Part shown: positions 37,306 through 47,486 of the stretch, piece by piece
Layout: each line of letters starts with the position of its first letter
How positions within the stretch are numbered: position 1 is the first letter of the stretch
Assembly (NCBI GenBank): GCA_017134815.1
Contig: CP071032.1
Coordinates: 1 to 64,000 of the forward strand
Reading direction: 5' to 3'
From: Lentisphaerota bacterium
Lineage (GTDB): Bacteria > Verrucomicrobiota > Lentisphaeria > Victivallales > Victivallaceae
Length of the DNA: 64,000 nt
Position numbers and translations under genes: made by a program
The notes under the pieces: model-generated
Databases searched by the model: none
Seen by the model: the letters and a program-made list of their open reading frames with translations, nothing else
Told to the model about the DNA's origin: nothing

Positions 37306-39024
37306 ATGGAACAAATCAAAGACTGGTTCGGCGGTGACATCACTGTTGCCGTGGGTACTGATCACGGTGGCTTCGAATTAAAAAAGCAGCTCCTGGCCGC
37401 TCTTGCTGAAAAGAATGTCAAATCTATGGATTTCGGACCTTTTGAGATGGATCCTGAGGATGATTATCCGGATTTTGCCAGCGAGGCTGCAAAAGCCGTT
37501 TCACTGGGACAGGTTGACTGTGGTATCCTTATCTGCCGCAGCGGAATAGGAATGGCTATTAACGCCAATCGCTTCAATTATGTTCGTGCTGCTCTGGTTG
37601 AAGATGCCGGTACGGCTGTGATGAGTCGTGATCATAATTGCAGTAATATGCTGGTTTTGCCTGGCGATAAGCTGAATTTTGCTGAAATGATGGAAATTGT
37701 TGAGGCGTGGCTGAGTACTCCTTTTTCCGGTGAAGAGCGCCATGCCCGTCGACTTGGCAAGATAGAAGTTGAATCTTACGATGATATTGCCGCAATTCGT
37801 AAGGTTGACCCGGTTATTGCGGAGCTTATCGACAAAGAAGCTGAACGTCAGGAAGAAGGTATTGAGCTGATTGCTTCCGAAAATTTTACCAGCTGCGCAA
37901 TCCGTGCTGCTCAGGGATCGCTTCTTACCAACAAATATGCTGAAGGCTATCCCGGTAAACGGTATTATAACGGCTGTGTGTTTGTGGATAAGGTTGAGCA
38001 GATAGCTATTGACCGTGCCTGTGAGCTTTTCGGTGCTGAAGCAGCCAACGTACAGCCGCATTCCGGAAGCCAGGCTAACATGGCTGTGTATTTTGCTCTG
38101 CTTGAGCCCGGAGACACTGTGCTGGCAATGAGTCTGGACCATGGTGGTCATTTGACTCACGGTCATCCGATGAACTTCAGCGGTATGCTCTACAATATTG
38201 TTCCATATGGAGTGACTAAGGATACAGAGACTATTGATTACGACGAAGTTGAGCGCCTGGCAATAGAAAACCAGCCAAAAATGCTGCTTGCCGGAGCCAG
38301 TGCTTATCCGCGCACTATTGACTTTAAAAGACTGCGGCAAATTGCCGATTCTGTAGGCGCCTACCTTTTTACAGATATGGCCCATATTGCTGGACTGGTC
38401 GCGGCCGGTGCTCACCCAAGTCCGGTACCTTACTGTGATGTAGTTACTACTACTACCCATAAAACCCTTCGCGGCCCGCGCTCTGGTCTTATTCTCTGCA
38501 AGGAAGAGTTTATCAAGAAAATAAATTCAAAAGTTTTCCCGGGGCTTCAAGGTGGTCCGCTCGAGCATGTAATTGCGGCAAAAGCTATTTGTTTCGGCGA
38601 AGCCATGGGCGAAGAATTCAAAGCTTATCAGCGTCAAACTGTCAAGAATGCTGCAAAACTGGCGGAGGAACTTGAAAAACGCGGTTTCCGCATTGTTTCA
38701 GGTGGTACCGACAATCACTTGATGCTTGTTGACCTGCGTCCGAAAGGCGTTACCGGCAAAATTGTTGCAAATGCGCTTGACAAAGCGCTAATAACGGTTA
38801 ATAAGAATATGATACCGTTCGATCCTGAAAAGCCATTTGTTACCAGCGGCATCCGTATTGGAACTCCCGCGGTAACCACGCGCGGCATGAAAGAAGCCGA
38901 AATGGTCAAGATCGCTGACTTTATTGAACGCGGCGTTGCCGCCGGTGAAGACGAAGCTGCTCTGGCGGCGATTGCTGAAGAAGTGAAGGTCTTTACCCGC
39001 GATTTCCCGATGCCGCGTTTCTAA
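37306..39024 (+). CDS. RpiB-GlyA fusion: ribose-5-phosphate isomerase B domain joined to serine hydroxymethyltransferase
   Basis: A single uninterrupted frame of about 572 residues; the start is the ATG at 37306 with GAGGTG upstream (an in-frame ATG at 37291 overlaps that site). Residues about 1-150 are RpiB-like: [31 protein letters not shown] and RDHNCSNML. The usual GTGIGM is RSGIGM here. After a linker, residues about 160-572 are a complete Gly[37 protein letters not shown] with the PLP lysine, and [10 protein letters not shown]. GlyA makes glycine and methylene-THF from serine; RpiB interconverts ribose and ribulose 5-phosphates. Confidence 0.93.
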   Translation: MEQIKDWFGGDITVAVGTDHGGFELKKQLLAALAEKNVKSMDFGPFEMDPEDDYPDFASEAAKAVSLGQVDCGILICRSGIGMAINANRFNYVRAALVEDAGTAVMSRDHNCSNMLVLPGDKLNFAEMMEIVEAWLSTPFSGEERHARRLGKIEVESYDDIAAIRKVDPVIAELIDKEAERQEEGIELIASENFTSCAIRAAQGSLLTNKYAEGYPGKRYYNGCVFVDKVEQIAIDRACELFGAEAANVQPHSGSQANMAVYFALLEPGDTVLAMSLDHGGHLTHGHPMNFSGMLYNIVPYGVTKDTETIDYDEVERLAIENQPKMLLAGASAYPRTIDFKRLRQIADSVGAYLFTDMAHIAGLVAAGAHPSPVPYCDVVTTTTHKTLRGPRSGLILCKEEFIKKINSKVFPGLQGGPLEHVIAAKAICFGEAMGEEFKAYQRQTVKNAAKLAEELEKRGFRIVSGGTDNHLMLVDLRPKGVTGKIVANALDKALITVNKNMIPFDPEKPFVTSGIRIGTPAVTTRGMKEAEMVKIADFIERGVAAGEDEAALAAIAEEVKVFTRDFPMPRF

Positions 39025-39045
39025 ACGTTCCTAAGAGGAAAGCAT

Positions 39046-40293
39046 ATGATTGACATTAAACTGCTCCGGGATAACCCGGAGCTGATTAAGAAAAACTGTA
39101 AACGTCGCGGCTGCGATATTGATGTCGATGCCATTGTGGGGGTCGACACAGAATACCGTGAGACCGTCCAGAAGACCGAAGCCATGCGAGCTGAGCGCAA
39201 CCGGTTAAGCAAGGAATGCCGGGACAATCCGGATGCCAGAGTTAAGGTTAAAGAACTCAAGGAAGAGTTGTCGGTTCTTGAAGAGCGCCAGAAGGAGCTC
39301 AGCGAAAAACTCGACGCCATGCTGGCCTGGATGCCGAATATGCTCGCAGAGGATGTGCCGCTTGGCGATACCGACGAGGACAATGAAGAATTGCGCCTTG
39401 AAGGCACTCTGCCGGAGTTTGACTTTAAGCCTCGTGATCATCAGGAGCTTGGTGAAATTCTGGATATTATTGACACGCAGCGTGGCGCCAAGGTTGCCCA
39501 GTCCGGGTTTTATTACTGGAAAGGCAAAGGGGCTCAGCTGTGCAACGCTCTGTTTTTCTGGACTCAGCGGGAACTTGCCAATCGTGGCTTTACCTCATTT
39601 TTTACTCCCTGTGCTGCTAAAGAGAGAACTTTATTCGGAACCGGATACTTACCATTTTTTGCGGATCAGACTTATCAGCTGCAAGGTGAAGATCTGGCCT
39701 TGATCGGGACTTCCGAGCAGACACTGGTAGGTTATCATGCTGATGAGACGCTTGATGGCGAAAAGCTGCCGTTGTGTTACTGCTCATTCTCTCCGTGCTT
39801 CCGCACTGAAGCTGGAAGTTACGGCAAAGCCAGCCGCGGCATATTCAGAGTGCACCAGTTTCACAAAGTTGAACAGATTATTTTCTGTCGGCCGGAGGAT
39901 TCACCAAAGTATCATGAATTCTGTCTGGAAAATGAGGAGCACCTGTTGCAACAGCTTGGCCTGCCTTACCGGGTAGTGAACGTCTGTGTTGGTGATATGG
40001 GTGCCCCTGGATATAAGAAGTTTGATATTGAAGCGTGGTTTGCCGGGTTCGGCAGCTATCGCGAAGTGACTTCCAATACCAATCTTACTGAATTTCAGAG
40101 CCGCCGCCTGAATATTCGTTATAAAGACACTGACGGTAATCGCGGTTTTGTGCACACTATCAGTGCAACCGCCGTGACTGACCGGGTAGCGATTGCAATT
40201 CTCGAGAACTTTCAGCAGGCAGACGGTACTGTTATTGTTCCTGAAGTGCTTCGTCCGCTGACCGGGTTTGATAAAATTGAACCGGTGAAGTAA
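39046..40293 (+). CDS. serS: Seryl-tRNA synthetase
   Basis: 415 residues. The N-terminal coiled coil (KTEAMRAERNRLSKEC onwards) contacts the tRNA long arm; the class II catalytic core follows with LALIGTSEQTLVGYH, motif 2 FRTEAGSYGKASRGIFRVHQ and motif 3 near the end before NFQQADGTVIVPEVLRP. GAGGAAA precedes the ATG. It follows the fusion gene by 21 bases and ends the likely operon before a strong terminator. Confidence 0.97.
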   Translation: MIDIKLLRDNPELIKKNCKRRGCDIDVDAIVGVDTEYRETVQKTEAMRAERNRLSKECRDNPDARVKVKELKEELSVLEERQKELSEKLDAMLAWMPNMLAEDVPLGDTDEDNEELRLEGTLPEFDFKPRDHQELGEILDIIDTQRGAKVAQSGFYYWKGKGAQLCNALFFWTQRELANRGFTSFFTPCAAKERTLFGTGYLPFFADQTYQLQGEDLALIGTSEQTLVGYHADETLDGEKLPLCYCSFSPCFRTEAGSYGKASRGIFRVHQFHKVEQIIFCRPEDSPKYHEFCLENEEHLLQQLGLPYRVVNVCVGDMGAPGYKKFDIEAWFAGFGSYREVTSNTNLTEFQSRRLNIRYKDTDGNRGFVHTISATAVTDRVAIAILENFQQADGTVIVPEVLRPLTGFDKIEPVK

Positions 40294-40310
40294 GCTTACA
40301 GCAGATCGGA

Positions 40311-40338
40311 AAAACCCGCCTCAATGGCGGGTTTTTTT
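40311..40338. terminator. Bidirectional rho-independent terminator
   Basis: AAAACCCGCC and GGCGGGTTTT pair around TCAAT, with a long T-run on the plus strand for serS and a five-T run on the minus strand for the convergent GyrI-like gene. Confidence 0.92.
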
Positions 40339-40348
40339 AGCCTGTTAG

Positions 40349-40843
40349 CTAATATGTATCGGCATCCGCCACTTTTTTAACCGGGATACAAATATCCACT
40401 ACCCATTTTTTCAAAGGGTGTGTCAATGCGCAATTATAATATATTTCCAGGCATGGCGGTAAATCCATAATGCAGCCGCTTGTTGGCAGCCATTCTGAAA
40501 ACATAATGTCCCAGGCGGGGTCAAAGTTGTCATTGAAAACATTAAATAACCCCATGGCGTACATGCGGCTTGGCAGTACCTGAACTTCAATTCCACTGTC
40601 GGGAGCAGGGGTAACGTTGTCTGGAATACAGATGCAGGCGTCGCTGCGGCAATCTTCGGGTGGAGTGGAATAGGGATCATGCCAGTAAGCGGTCATTCTT
40701 AAATGTGAGCCGTCTAATTTAATATGGCCTTTGGCCCAGATCATCAACTTTTCAAAAGACTGGCTTATTTCAGGTCCGTAAGCTCCGAAACGACTGACAT
40801 AGGCTACGCGTAAATCCGGCAGCTTCTTGATCGGGATATCCAT
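40349..40843 (-). CDS. GyrI-like / AraC effector-binding domain protein
   Basis: 164 residues, stand-alone SRPBCC-like effector domain. It opens with KKLPDLRVAYVSRFGAYGP, typical of GyrI-like small-molecule-binding domains, contains DACICIPDNVTP, and closes with CLEIYYN. No DNA-binding domain is attached. Relatives bind drugs or cations; the ligand is unknown. An AGGAG site precedes the ATG at 40843. Confidence 0.82.
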   Translation of the reverse strand: MDIPIKKLPDLRVAYVSRFGAYGPEISQSFEKLMIWAKGHIKLDGSHLRMTAYWHDPYSTPPEDCRSDACICIPDNVTPAPDSGIEVQVLPSRMYAMGLFNVFNDNFDPAWDIMFSEWLPTSGCIMDLPPCLEIYYNCALTHPLKKWVVDICIPVKKVADADTY

Positions 40844-41028
40844 GTTGAAGTCTCCTGTTAATTCCTAAAGACATCATACCTTTTCCAGACTGAAAATTCA
40901 AGTAGTCAGTCGGTTTATGATTAAAAACAATTTATTATAGACTGGAACGGCCAATTTTTGTCCGTTCTGCTCTTGTCCTTAGTTATAAACAAAACTAAGA
41001 GCCACTTTAATCCGGGAGGAGAGGTTTA

Positions 41029-41109
41029 ATGATTGCAATACAGTGCGATCCTCTGCGGCATGAAAAAAAGCGTATATTAATAGATAGGGCAGGATTAGTG
41101 AAAATGTAA
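41029..41109 (+). CDS. Candidate 26-residue leader peptide or small protein
   Basis: ATG at 41029 to TAA at 41107-41109, preceded by CCGGGAGGAGAGG, one of the strongest ribosome binding sites in the window. The predicted peptide begins MIAIQCDPLRHEKKR and is basic, without membrane helix or aromatic run. It lies about 170 bases before the permease start. Two short stems occur upstream: GAACGG/CCGTTC and CTTAGT/ACTAAG, within 40940-41000. It may regulate the permease by leader translation, or encode a small protein, or be chance. Confidence 0.4.
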   Translation: MIAIQCDPLRHEKKRILIDRAGLVKM

Positions 41110-41281
41110 GTCAATTAGATGGTTGTGCTTTTTTATGTTGTTATTTTAGAATAATATTATAAAAATTATTGATTTTTTTGATGAATTGTCTTTGACTTTT
41201 CTATTGTGGCCACTCATAATAATTAGTCAGACATTCTTGAACGTATTAGTAAATGAAACTTTCAAGCTTGAGGTAGATGTT

Positions 41282-42481
41282 TTGAAAGCTAAATCTCCGC
41301 TTCAGTCGAAGACCACGATGTGCCTGCTTATTATTGGTTGCCTTACCGGTGCTGGAATTCTCGCATTGCCTGTTCAGATTGGAATTGCCGGATTGATTCC
41401 CGCTCTTGCAGGGATGTTTGCCTTAGGTGCCTGTATGCTTTTTTCTGGTATGATACTTGCATATGAAGTGGTTGATTCCCGTGATGATCTTTTTCATTAT
41501 CCAACATTATTTGGGCGTTATCTGGGGGCAACCGGCAAATGGGTGGCGATTGGAGCCAATGCTCTGGTAATTCACGGCTTAATGGTTGCCTATCTGGCTG
41601 GAGGGGCTGCGGTGATAACTCGTTTTCTGGGTAAATACAATAACTTGCCTCTGGCGCTGATGTTGTTTTTTACGGTCTTGTTTACAGTTATTTTATGCGG
41701 TAAGCGGATGATTCATCGCGGCAGCAGTATGCTGATAGTTGCCATGTGGGTTTTATTCGGATTGATAATGTATATTTCTCAGAAGCACGTGCAGGTGCCG
41801 CGCTATAATTCAATTGACTGGAAGTTTTTTCCTTTTTCACTTCCGGTAATTTTAACTGCTTACTGGTATCATGGTATTATTCCTAATGTCTGTCGACATC
41901 TGGAGTGGAGCTTTAAGGACACAATAAAAGTTATGGCCATTGCGGTTTTGATCGCTACTTTGATGTATGTTGCCTGGATATTGGCGGCAATCGGCGTTGT
42001 TCCACTTTCAAGCGGCAGTAACAGTCTGACCGGGGCCTTTCGGCAAAGCCTGCCGGTTACAGTGCCCATGCAGCATGTTCTTGGAGGGAAAAGTTTTCTC
42101 ATTACTTCTCTGTTTGCTCTGGCGGCCCTGACTACGTCCTATATTTCCATGTCCCTTGGAGCTATCGGTTTTCACGAAGATTTACTGCGGCATGTAATCA
42201 GGAGAAAAAGAAGAGAGCTTATTCTGGCTGTCTCTTTTCTACCTTCATTCTTTATTGCGCTTTTTTTTCCAAATATTTTTCTCAAGGCAGTTAATCTGGT
42301 AGGAGGGGTCGGGATAGCTATACTTTACGGTATTCTGCCTTGTATTATCGGCTTGATTCGTTCCAGACGGGATAAACGCTTCTGGTATTCAGTAGCCTGC
42401 GGAACCAGTTTACTGGTTTTTGCCGTATTGCTGTGCTGGCAGACCCTGGTCGAGTTCGGAGTGTTCAAGCCCCACATTTAA
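41282..42481 (+). CDS. Amino-acid permease of the aromatic-amino-acid (HAAAP) family
   Basis: About 399 residues. The start is set at TTG 41282, with GAGGT seven bases upstream; upstream in-frame codons lack a site. The first helix has TTMCLLIIGCLTGAGILALP, the hallmark unwound GAGILALP of the HAAAP (TnaB/TyrP-like) branch of amino-acid transporters. About eleven helices follow. Probably imports tryptophan or tyrosine by proton symport; this is by family only. Confidence 0.82.
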   Translation: MKAKSPLQSKTTMCLLIIGCLTGAGILALPVQIGIAGLIPALAGMFALGACMLFSGMILAYEVVDSRDDLFHYPTLFGRYLGATGKWVAIGANALVIHGLMVAYLAGGAAVITRFLGKYNNLPLALMLFFTVLFTVILCGKRMIHRGSSMLIVAMWVLFGLIMYISQKHVQVPRYNSIDWKFFPFSLPVILTAYWYHGIIPNVCRHLEWSFKDTIKVMAIAVLIATLMYVAWILAAIGVVPLSSGSNSLTGAFRQSLPVTVPMQHVLGGKSFLITSLFALAALTTSYISMSLGAIGFHEDLLRHVIRRKRRELILAVSFLPSFFIALFFPNIFLKAVNLVGGVGIAILYGILPCIIGLIRSRRDKRFWYSVACGTSLLVFAVLLCWQTLVEFGVFKPHI

Positions 42482-42512
42482 TTGCCAGGTTCATGGTCGT
42501 TTTTTTCACTCA

Positions 42513-42532
42513 GGGGGGTGTCTTATCCCCCC
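42513..42532 (+). terminator. Possible terminator hairpin
   Basis: GGGGGG and CCCCCC pair around TGTCTTAT about 30 bases after the permease stop. No immediate T-run; a TTTTT lies about 15 bases later. Tentative. Confidence 0.4.
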
Positions 42533-42587
42533 TCAGTCAATTCAATTTTTATATCAGCTTGCTTCAGGCTGTATTATTTGCTGAAAT

Positions 42588-43262
42588 CTATTTTTGATAT
42601 CTGGTCGGGTCTGGAATTTTAGCGTCGGAAAAGCCTTTTTGCCTCAGGTAACAGCTGTCGCATTTGCCGCAGGCAAGACCGTTGTCATCCGGGTTATAAC
42701 AGGTGATGGTCATGCTGTAGTCTACCCCCAGTTCAATTCCTGTCTGAATTATTTCTGATTTTGTCAGATATTGCAGCGGGGCGTGGATGTTGAATTCCCA
42801 GCCTTCATCATCAGCCTTGGTCCCCAGCCTTGCTGCGTTGCGGAACGCGTCAATAAACTGTGGCCTGCAGTCAGGGTAGCATGAATAATCTACAGAGTTT
42901 ACGCCGATGAAAATATCCCGCGCCTCAAGTACTTCAGACCAGCCTATTGCGAAGGATAGAAAGATCAGATTTCTGGCCGGTACATAGGTTACCGGTATTT
43001 CGTTGAAGTTTTTATTAACGTCCGGTACCTCGATATCATCAGTCAGAGCGGACCCGCCCCATAGCCTTAAATCTATATTTACTATAATATGCTTTTCGAC
43101 TCCAATTGTTTTGGCAATGTCTTTAGCGGCCTGCAGTTCGCAGGTATGTCTCTGTCCGTAGTCGAAACTGAGAGCATAGCAATCGTAACCCTGGCTTCTG
43201 GCCATCGCAAGGCAGGTGGCTGAATCAAGACCTCCACTCAGCAGTATAACAGCTTTTGGCAT
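42588..43262 (-). CDS. queC: 7-cyano-7-deazaguanine synthase QueC
   Basis: 224 residues from the ATG at 43262 (GAGGAC upstream). Makes preQ0 for queuosine from 7-carboxy-7-deazaguanine with ATP and ammonia. [15 protein letters not shown] is the PP-loop; [13 protein letters not shown] and [17 protein letters not shown] follow, and [20 protein letters not shown] near the end is the four-cysteine zinc site. No other queuosine gene is in the window. No preQ1-riboswitch-like sequence was seen upstream. Confidence 0.96.
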   Translation of the reverse strand: MPKAVILLSGGLDSATCLAMARSQGYDCYALSFDYGQRHTCELQAAKDIAKTIGVEKHIIVNIDLRLWGGSALTDDIEVPDVNKNFNEIPVTYVPARNLIFLSFAIGWSEVLEARDIFIGVNSVDYSCYPDCRPQFIDAFRNAARLGTKADDEGWEFNIHAPLQYLTKSEIIQTGIELGVDYSMTITCYNPDDNGLACGKCDSCYLRQKGFSDAKIPDPTRYQK

Positions 43263-43377
43263 AATAAGCGTCCTCTTTTTGGTTCCTGCATGGTTTAAAA
43301 ACAAACTTCACTGCATAATCTATACCATCAGAAGTTGCAGGCAAGCAAAATAGTTATTTGAACCAGAAGAAATAAGG

Positions 43378-43818
43378 TTATTTTTTCTTAAGCTGGTCAG
43401 TTTGGGTCATGTTCTTGTCAGAAGTTTTTGTGCGTTGCGGTTTAAATTCGGTATTTGTCTGTGTACTATCGGAAAAAATATAAAATACATTATGCTCCGG
43501 ATCCTGGCAGCGATAAAGGGTTTCTCCCATTTTCAGCGACTTTGATATACTGGTTTTAAAACCGTGCTTGCTCAGTCGTTTTTTGGTTTCAGAGATATCA
43601 TCGACTTTACAGATCCAGGCAGTAGCCGACGATTCATGCTCAAGAAACCTGGCAGCTGATTTTTCAAGGGTAAGGACAAAATTCTCACCAGCCTCGAATT
43701 CAACCCAGAAGTTGCTGTCCATGACTGGTTCTCCAAGATTCAGTACGTCCCGATAAAAACTTCTGCAAAGATCAATATTCTTGACCTTGATAATGACTCC
43801 GAATAGATTATTTTCCAT
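43378..43818 (-). CDS. VOC-superfamily (glyoxalase/bleomycin-resistance-like) protein
   Basis: 146 residues, two beta-alpha-beta-beta-beta halves. FGVIIKVKNIDLCRSFYRDVL at the start, WVEFEAGENFVLTLEK in the middle and YRCQDPEHNVFYIF at the end are typical of VOC proteins. The C-terminal about 20 residues are a charged Lys/Thr/Gln-rich tail. Substrate unknown; could be a thiol- or drug-binding protein. Confidence 0.82.
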   Translation of the reverse strand: MENNLFGVIIKVKNIDLCRSFYRDVLNLGEPVMDSNFWVEFEAGENFVLTLEKSAARFLEHESSATAWICKVDDISETKKRLSKHGFKTSISKSLKMGETLYRCQDPEHNVFYIFSDSTQTNTEFKPQRTKTSDKNMTQTDQLKKK

Positions 43819-43966
43819 GAGGAAACGTTTTTTTAGTTGATTTTTCCTTTTACTGTGGCATTAGAATAATTCGTCATAGCAAAAAAATCAATATGGCTGT
43901 GCTATATTATTAAGTATTATTTTAAAGAATAAACAAGGAAACATAAATATATTAAAGGAAATCGGT

Positions 43967-45406
43967 ATGAAACACAATGCTTATGAAAATCCCTTGACTG
44001 GGCGTTATGCAAGCAAAGAAATGAGTTTTAACTGGTCACCGCAGAAAAAACATTCAACCTGGCGGCGACTCTGGCTGGCACTGGCTGAATCTGAAAAAGA
44101 GCTTGGACTGCAGATTGATGATGAACAGCTCAAGCAGATGAGTGAGCACCTGGAGGACATCGATTTCGAAGCGGTTGCGGAAAAAGAAAAACAACTGCGG
44201 CATGATGTTATGAGCCACATTCATGTCTTTGGCGAGCAGTGCCCGGAGGCTATGCCGATAATTCACCTTGGGGCAACCAGCTGCTTTGTGACTGATAATA
44301 CTGAGCTGATTCAGCTGCGTGACGGCATGAAGTTGATTCGCACCAAACTGGTGCAGTTGATTGCGGCTCTGAGTAAATTTGCTGAAGAATACAAGGCTAT
44401 GCCGACACTGGGCTTTACTCACTATCAGCCGGCTCAGCTGACTACTGTCGGCAAGCGTTTTTCTCTGTATCTTCAGGACTTTGTCTTTGACCTGGAAAGA
44501 CTTGAGTTTGAACTTGAAAATATGCCTTTCCGCAGTGTCAAGGGAACAACTGGTACCCAGGCGAGCTTTCTGGCACTGTTTAATGGTGATGGTGAAAAGG
44601 TTAAACAGCTGGAGCACATGGTTGCCGATAAACTTGGATTTGAAAAAGTGATTGACGTCAGTGGGCAGACTTATTCGCGCAAGCTTGACTTCTATGCTTT
44701 GTCAGTCCTGTCCGGTATCGCACAGTCCGCCTATAAACTGGCAGGTGATGTTCGTCTGCTGGCAAATCTTCGTGAGATTGAGGAACCCTTCGGTAAAAAA
44801 CAGATTGGCTCAAGCGCTATGGCTTACAAGCGCAATCCAATGCGCAGCGAACGGGTATGTTCACTGGCCCGTTATGTTATGAGCCTGCCTGCAAACGCCG
44901 CTAATACTCATGCCGCCCAGTGGTTTGAGCGCACTCTGGATGATTCCGCCAACCGCCGCATTTCATTGCCTGAGGCTTTTCTGGCAACAGATGTTATCCT
45001 CTCTCTGCTGATAAACATTAATACCGGTCTTCAAGTCTGGCCCAATGTTATAGCACGCCGGGTGGCTGCGGAACTGCCTTTTATGGCAACTGAGAATATT
45101 ATGATGGCTGCGGTTAAAGCTGGTGGTGACCGCCAGGAGTTGCATGAGGCCATCCGTGAGCATTCAATGGAAGCAGCACGCAAGGTCAAGGAAGAGGGTG
45201 GCGACAACGACTTGCTTGACCGCCTTAAGGCAGATCCGCATTTCGCGTCGATCGCAGATCGCATTGATGAGCTGGTAAATCCGGTTGAATTTGTCGGTCG
45301 CGCCCCGCAGCAGGTTTCAGAATACCTGGAATCAAAAATAAAACCGCTGCTTGCCGCGCACAGTGGAGATCTGGCACAGGCTGCAGGTGAAAATATCGAC
45401 GTTTAA
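43967..45406 (+). CDS. purB: Adenylosuccinate lyase, eukaryote-like type
   Basis: 479 residues. Cleaves adenylosuccinate and SAICAR to fumarate plus AMP or AICAR. The N-terminal [31 protein letters not shown] and [13 protein letters not shown] match the animal enzyme more than the E. coli or Bacillus type, by recall. The signature loop is [18 protein letters not shown]. purA lies at the far end of the window, not in the same operon. A strong terminator follows. Confidence 0.95.
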   Translation: MKHNAYENPLTGRYASKEMSFNWSPQKKHSTWRRLWLALAESEKELGLQIDDEQLKQMSEHLEDIDFEAVAEKEKQLRHDVMSHIHVFGEQCPEAMPIIHLGATSCFVTDNTELIQLRDGMKLIRTKLVQLIAALSKFAEEYKAMPTLGFTHYQPAQLTTVGKRFSLYLQDFVFDLERLEFELENMPFRSVKGTTGTQASFLALFNGDGEKVKQLEHMVADKLGFEKVIDVSGQTYSRKLDFYALSVLSGIAQSAYKLAGDVRLLANLREIEEPFGKKQIGSSAMAYKRNPMRSERVCSLARYVMSLPANAANTHAAQWFERTLDDSANRRISLPEAFLATDVILSLLININTGLQVWPNVIARRVAAELPFMATENIMMAAVKAGGDRQELHEAIREHSMEAARKVKEEGGDNDLLDRLKADPHFASIADRIDELVNPVEFVGRAPQQVSEYLESKIKPLLAAHSGDLAQAAGENIDV

Positions 45407-45898
45407 TTCCATCATTTGAATAATGTCGCCCCGCTGCTGCGGGGCTTTTTTTTGCCAGAAAAAGTCACATATAACTGTTTTACCAGGACCAGCAGGCTAA
45501 GGGAGCTAAAAATCATTAAATACTAATGTACGTTGAGGTCAATCTGGAAGCGGTAATAATTTTTTTCAAGGTAGTTGCAGTTCTTCCCAATCGATGATTT
45601 TTAGTTTTTGCATTATTGCAGTTTTTTTTTCAAAAATGCAAAAAATAAGTTAAAAATTATTATTTCTAAATGTCTATATTTCAAATAAATGAAATATTGC
45701 TAATTGATGTTTGAATAATTTATTTTAGCATGTACTATACGGTGCAATTCGGAGAAGGGGAGAATTTCCTGCACGAGATATCAAGTTATTCCCATCAGGC
45801 TGCTATCAGTATAGCTGTGCAGTCTGGAATGACTTTTGAATCACTCAAATAACAATAAGCTAATAAGTATTAATTAAACAAAAAACAAAGAGTTGTAT
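45407..45898. other. Intergenic region upstream of family gene B
   Basis: Contains the purB terminator at its start, then about 440 AT-rich bases without a believable gene. The promoter for family gene B must lie here. No obvious repeat was seen apart from A/T runs near 45610-45670. Confidence 0.45.
45428..45453 (+). terminator. Rho-independent terminator of purB
   Basis: GCCCCGC and GCGGGGC pair around TGCT, followed by eight T residues, 22 bases after the purB stop. Confidence 0.95.
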
Positions 45899-46876
45899 AT
45901 GAGAAAATTATTATTAGGGTTATTTATTTCATCATTATGTTTAACCGGCTTTTATTCTTTTGGCCAGGCTGTAAAAAAAGATGACCTCTATGACTTGACG
46001 TCAACCAGTGATGTTCTTGATGAGACGAAAGGTGCTACGCAATGGAGTCTGGGATGGATGGCATGGTCACTTGAATTTCCAGTAAACTTTCGTTATGCTT
46101 TATTCTCTGAAGTTCCTGCAATCGGCCTGTATACGGATGAAGGCTATAATTTCAGGAGAAAAATTCTGGTGATCAATTTGAATGCCGGTATGCTGGAGCT
46201 TGCCCCGCGTAATTTGAGACAAGCTATTATTCCGGGAGTAACTCAGTTTCAGAATATCGCTGAAATCATGGCTATTGCCGGATTGAAATGTACTGTTACA
46301 GCGGTAATTACCGGTAAAGGTTCACATACAGATGATGTGACCATGGTAGGCAAGGAATTCAATATTTCTTATCACGGTTTACTGGCTAAATATAACTCAA
46401 CTTTGGATGATCACGATCCTGTAACTTTTTCAAGGGATCTTCCTATGGGAATGTTTGTTCCAAAGGGAATTCTGGCCGCTTCTGAAGATACTATTCCTAT
46501 GGAAAGATTTGCCAATGTGCACCAAAGCTGTCACGTTGAGCAAGATGATGAGAATAACTGGAAAATTTCTCCAAATAATGGTCGTTTTGTGCCGATCGCT
46601 GAAATTTCCAGCTTCTGGACGGTTGTAAAAATAGGTGACCAAGGCGAAAATATCAGCATTACATACCACTTGTTATGTAATACTGCAGCTATAGCTGATG
46701 CCGTGAGAAATGCAGTTGAGTCAAACCCTGATAATTTCAACGCAATGCTGGCTGCAGTAAGGGCGGTTGGAGACAACCTGAACCGTGATGAGTTCAGTAA
46801 AGGCGTTCTGAAAGACTGGGTAGACAACATTTCTCACATCAGCAGACCTTTCAGTGATGCTGACCCGGTAATGTAA
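45899..46876 (+). CDS. Exported family protein B (core only, unrecognised family)
   Basis: 325 residues from the ATG at 45899. A signal peptide ends near FYSFGQA. It has the complete shared core and almost nothing after it: RNLRQAIIPGVTQFQN, AVITGKGSHTDD, GKEFNISYHG, MGMFVPKGILAAS, IPMER, SCH and FVPIAEISSFWTV, ending a few residues beyond LKDWVDNISHISRPF. It therefore defines the minimal domain of the family, about 300 residues. No homologue or catalytic motif was recognised. It is first of three tandem plus-strand members and has its own terminator. Confidence 0.7.
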   Translation: MRKLLLGLFISSLCLTGFYSFGQAVKKDDLYDLTSTSDVLDETKGATQWSLGWMAWSLEFPVNFRYALFSEVPAIGLYTDEGYNFRRKILVINLNAGMLELAPRNLRQAIIPGVTQFQNIAEIMAIAGLKCTVTAVITGKGSHTDDVTMVGKEFNISYHGLLAKYNSTLDDHDPVTFSRDLPMGMFVPKGILAASEDTIPMERFANVHQSCHVEQDDENNWKISPNNGRFVPIAEISSFWTVVKIGDQGENISITYHLLCNTAAIADAVRNAVESNPDNFNAMLAAVRAVGDNLNRDEFSKGVLKDWVDNISHISRPFSDADPVM

Positions 46877-46890
46877 TCTTAGATGCCTTT

Positions 46891-46920
46891 ATCGGCTGAG
46901 TATGATTGTACTCAGTCGAT
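46891..46920 (+). other. Stable hairpin after family gene B
   Basis: ATCGGCTGAGTA (46891-46902) pairs with TACTCAGTCGAT (46909-46920) with one G-T pair and a six-base loop. It starts 15 bases after the stop and lacks a T-run, so it may protect the mRNA 3' end. Confidence 0.6.
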
Positions 46921-46960
46921 AGCGTTATAGATCGTAAGCAAAATATGATGTTATAACTAT

Positions 46961-47010
46961 CTCTGCATCATCAGCAAATTTAAACTGCTTTGTTGATGCA
47001 GAGTTTTTTT
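46961..47010 (+). terminator. Rho-independent terminator after family gene B
   Basis: CTCTGCATCA (46961-46970) pairs perfectly with TGATGCAGAG (46994-47003), followed by seven T residues. Confidence 0.88.
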
Positions 47011-47486
47011 GTGGATAAAATATTAATTTCAGGCTTTTTTTAAGGGAGGGGGTTCTGATGAGAAGGGCTAGTTGGGTAATTTATATATTTTCAAAATTAA
47101 TAACTTCGAGTCAAGCAGCAGCTTTGTCGCTGAACCGGCGATTTTGCATGTAATGCCAAATTTCTGCCTCTGTAAACTACTTCGTAGAAAGAGATACTAA
47201 GCAAATGGTTTATACGAATTCAATCCAGTGGTATTTTGGCAACATCCAGTCAGCCAGACTCTTTGAATGTTAGCGGCTTGACTGCGTTGATAGCTGGACA
47301 GTTTTAAATAGTTTCTTTTTTAGGGGAAATAATACTCAATCCAATATAGTGCTTTAATCAGATCTACAAAAGATTTCAGCTAGTAAATAAATGCCTGATC
47401 ATAATAAACCATAATTTGGAAAGGTCAGGTTACCGCGGGCTGCGGCCTGCAGGATATTTGATTGTTATAATGAATGGTAGTTTTTT

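Larger units (their letters stand above)
46877..47486. other. Intergenic region between family genes B and C
   Basis: 610 bases. It holds a hairpin (46891-46920) and a terminator (46961-47010) for gene B. A patch around 47100-47290, less AT-rich than its surroundings, looks like former coding sequence but is broken by stops in every frame I followed. The remainder is AT-rich and presumably holds the promoter of gene C. Confidence 0.45.

Noticed and set aside
37501-38460. 319-codon frame antisense to the RpiB-GlyA gene
   Set aside because: It lies wholly opposite strongly conserved GlyA and RpiB coding sequence, has no ribosome binding site and no recognisable domain. It is a shadow of the real gene.
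43263-43377. Possible preQ1 riboswitch upstream of queC
   Set aside because: The typical short preQ1 aptamer pattern is not visible on the minus strand here.
47090-47300. Possible transposase remnant between family genes B and C
   Set aside because: Frames are interrupted and no transposase motif or terminal inverted repeat was recognised.
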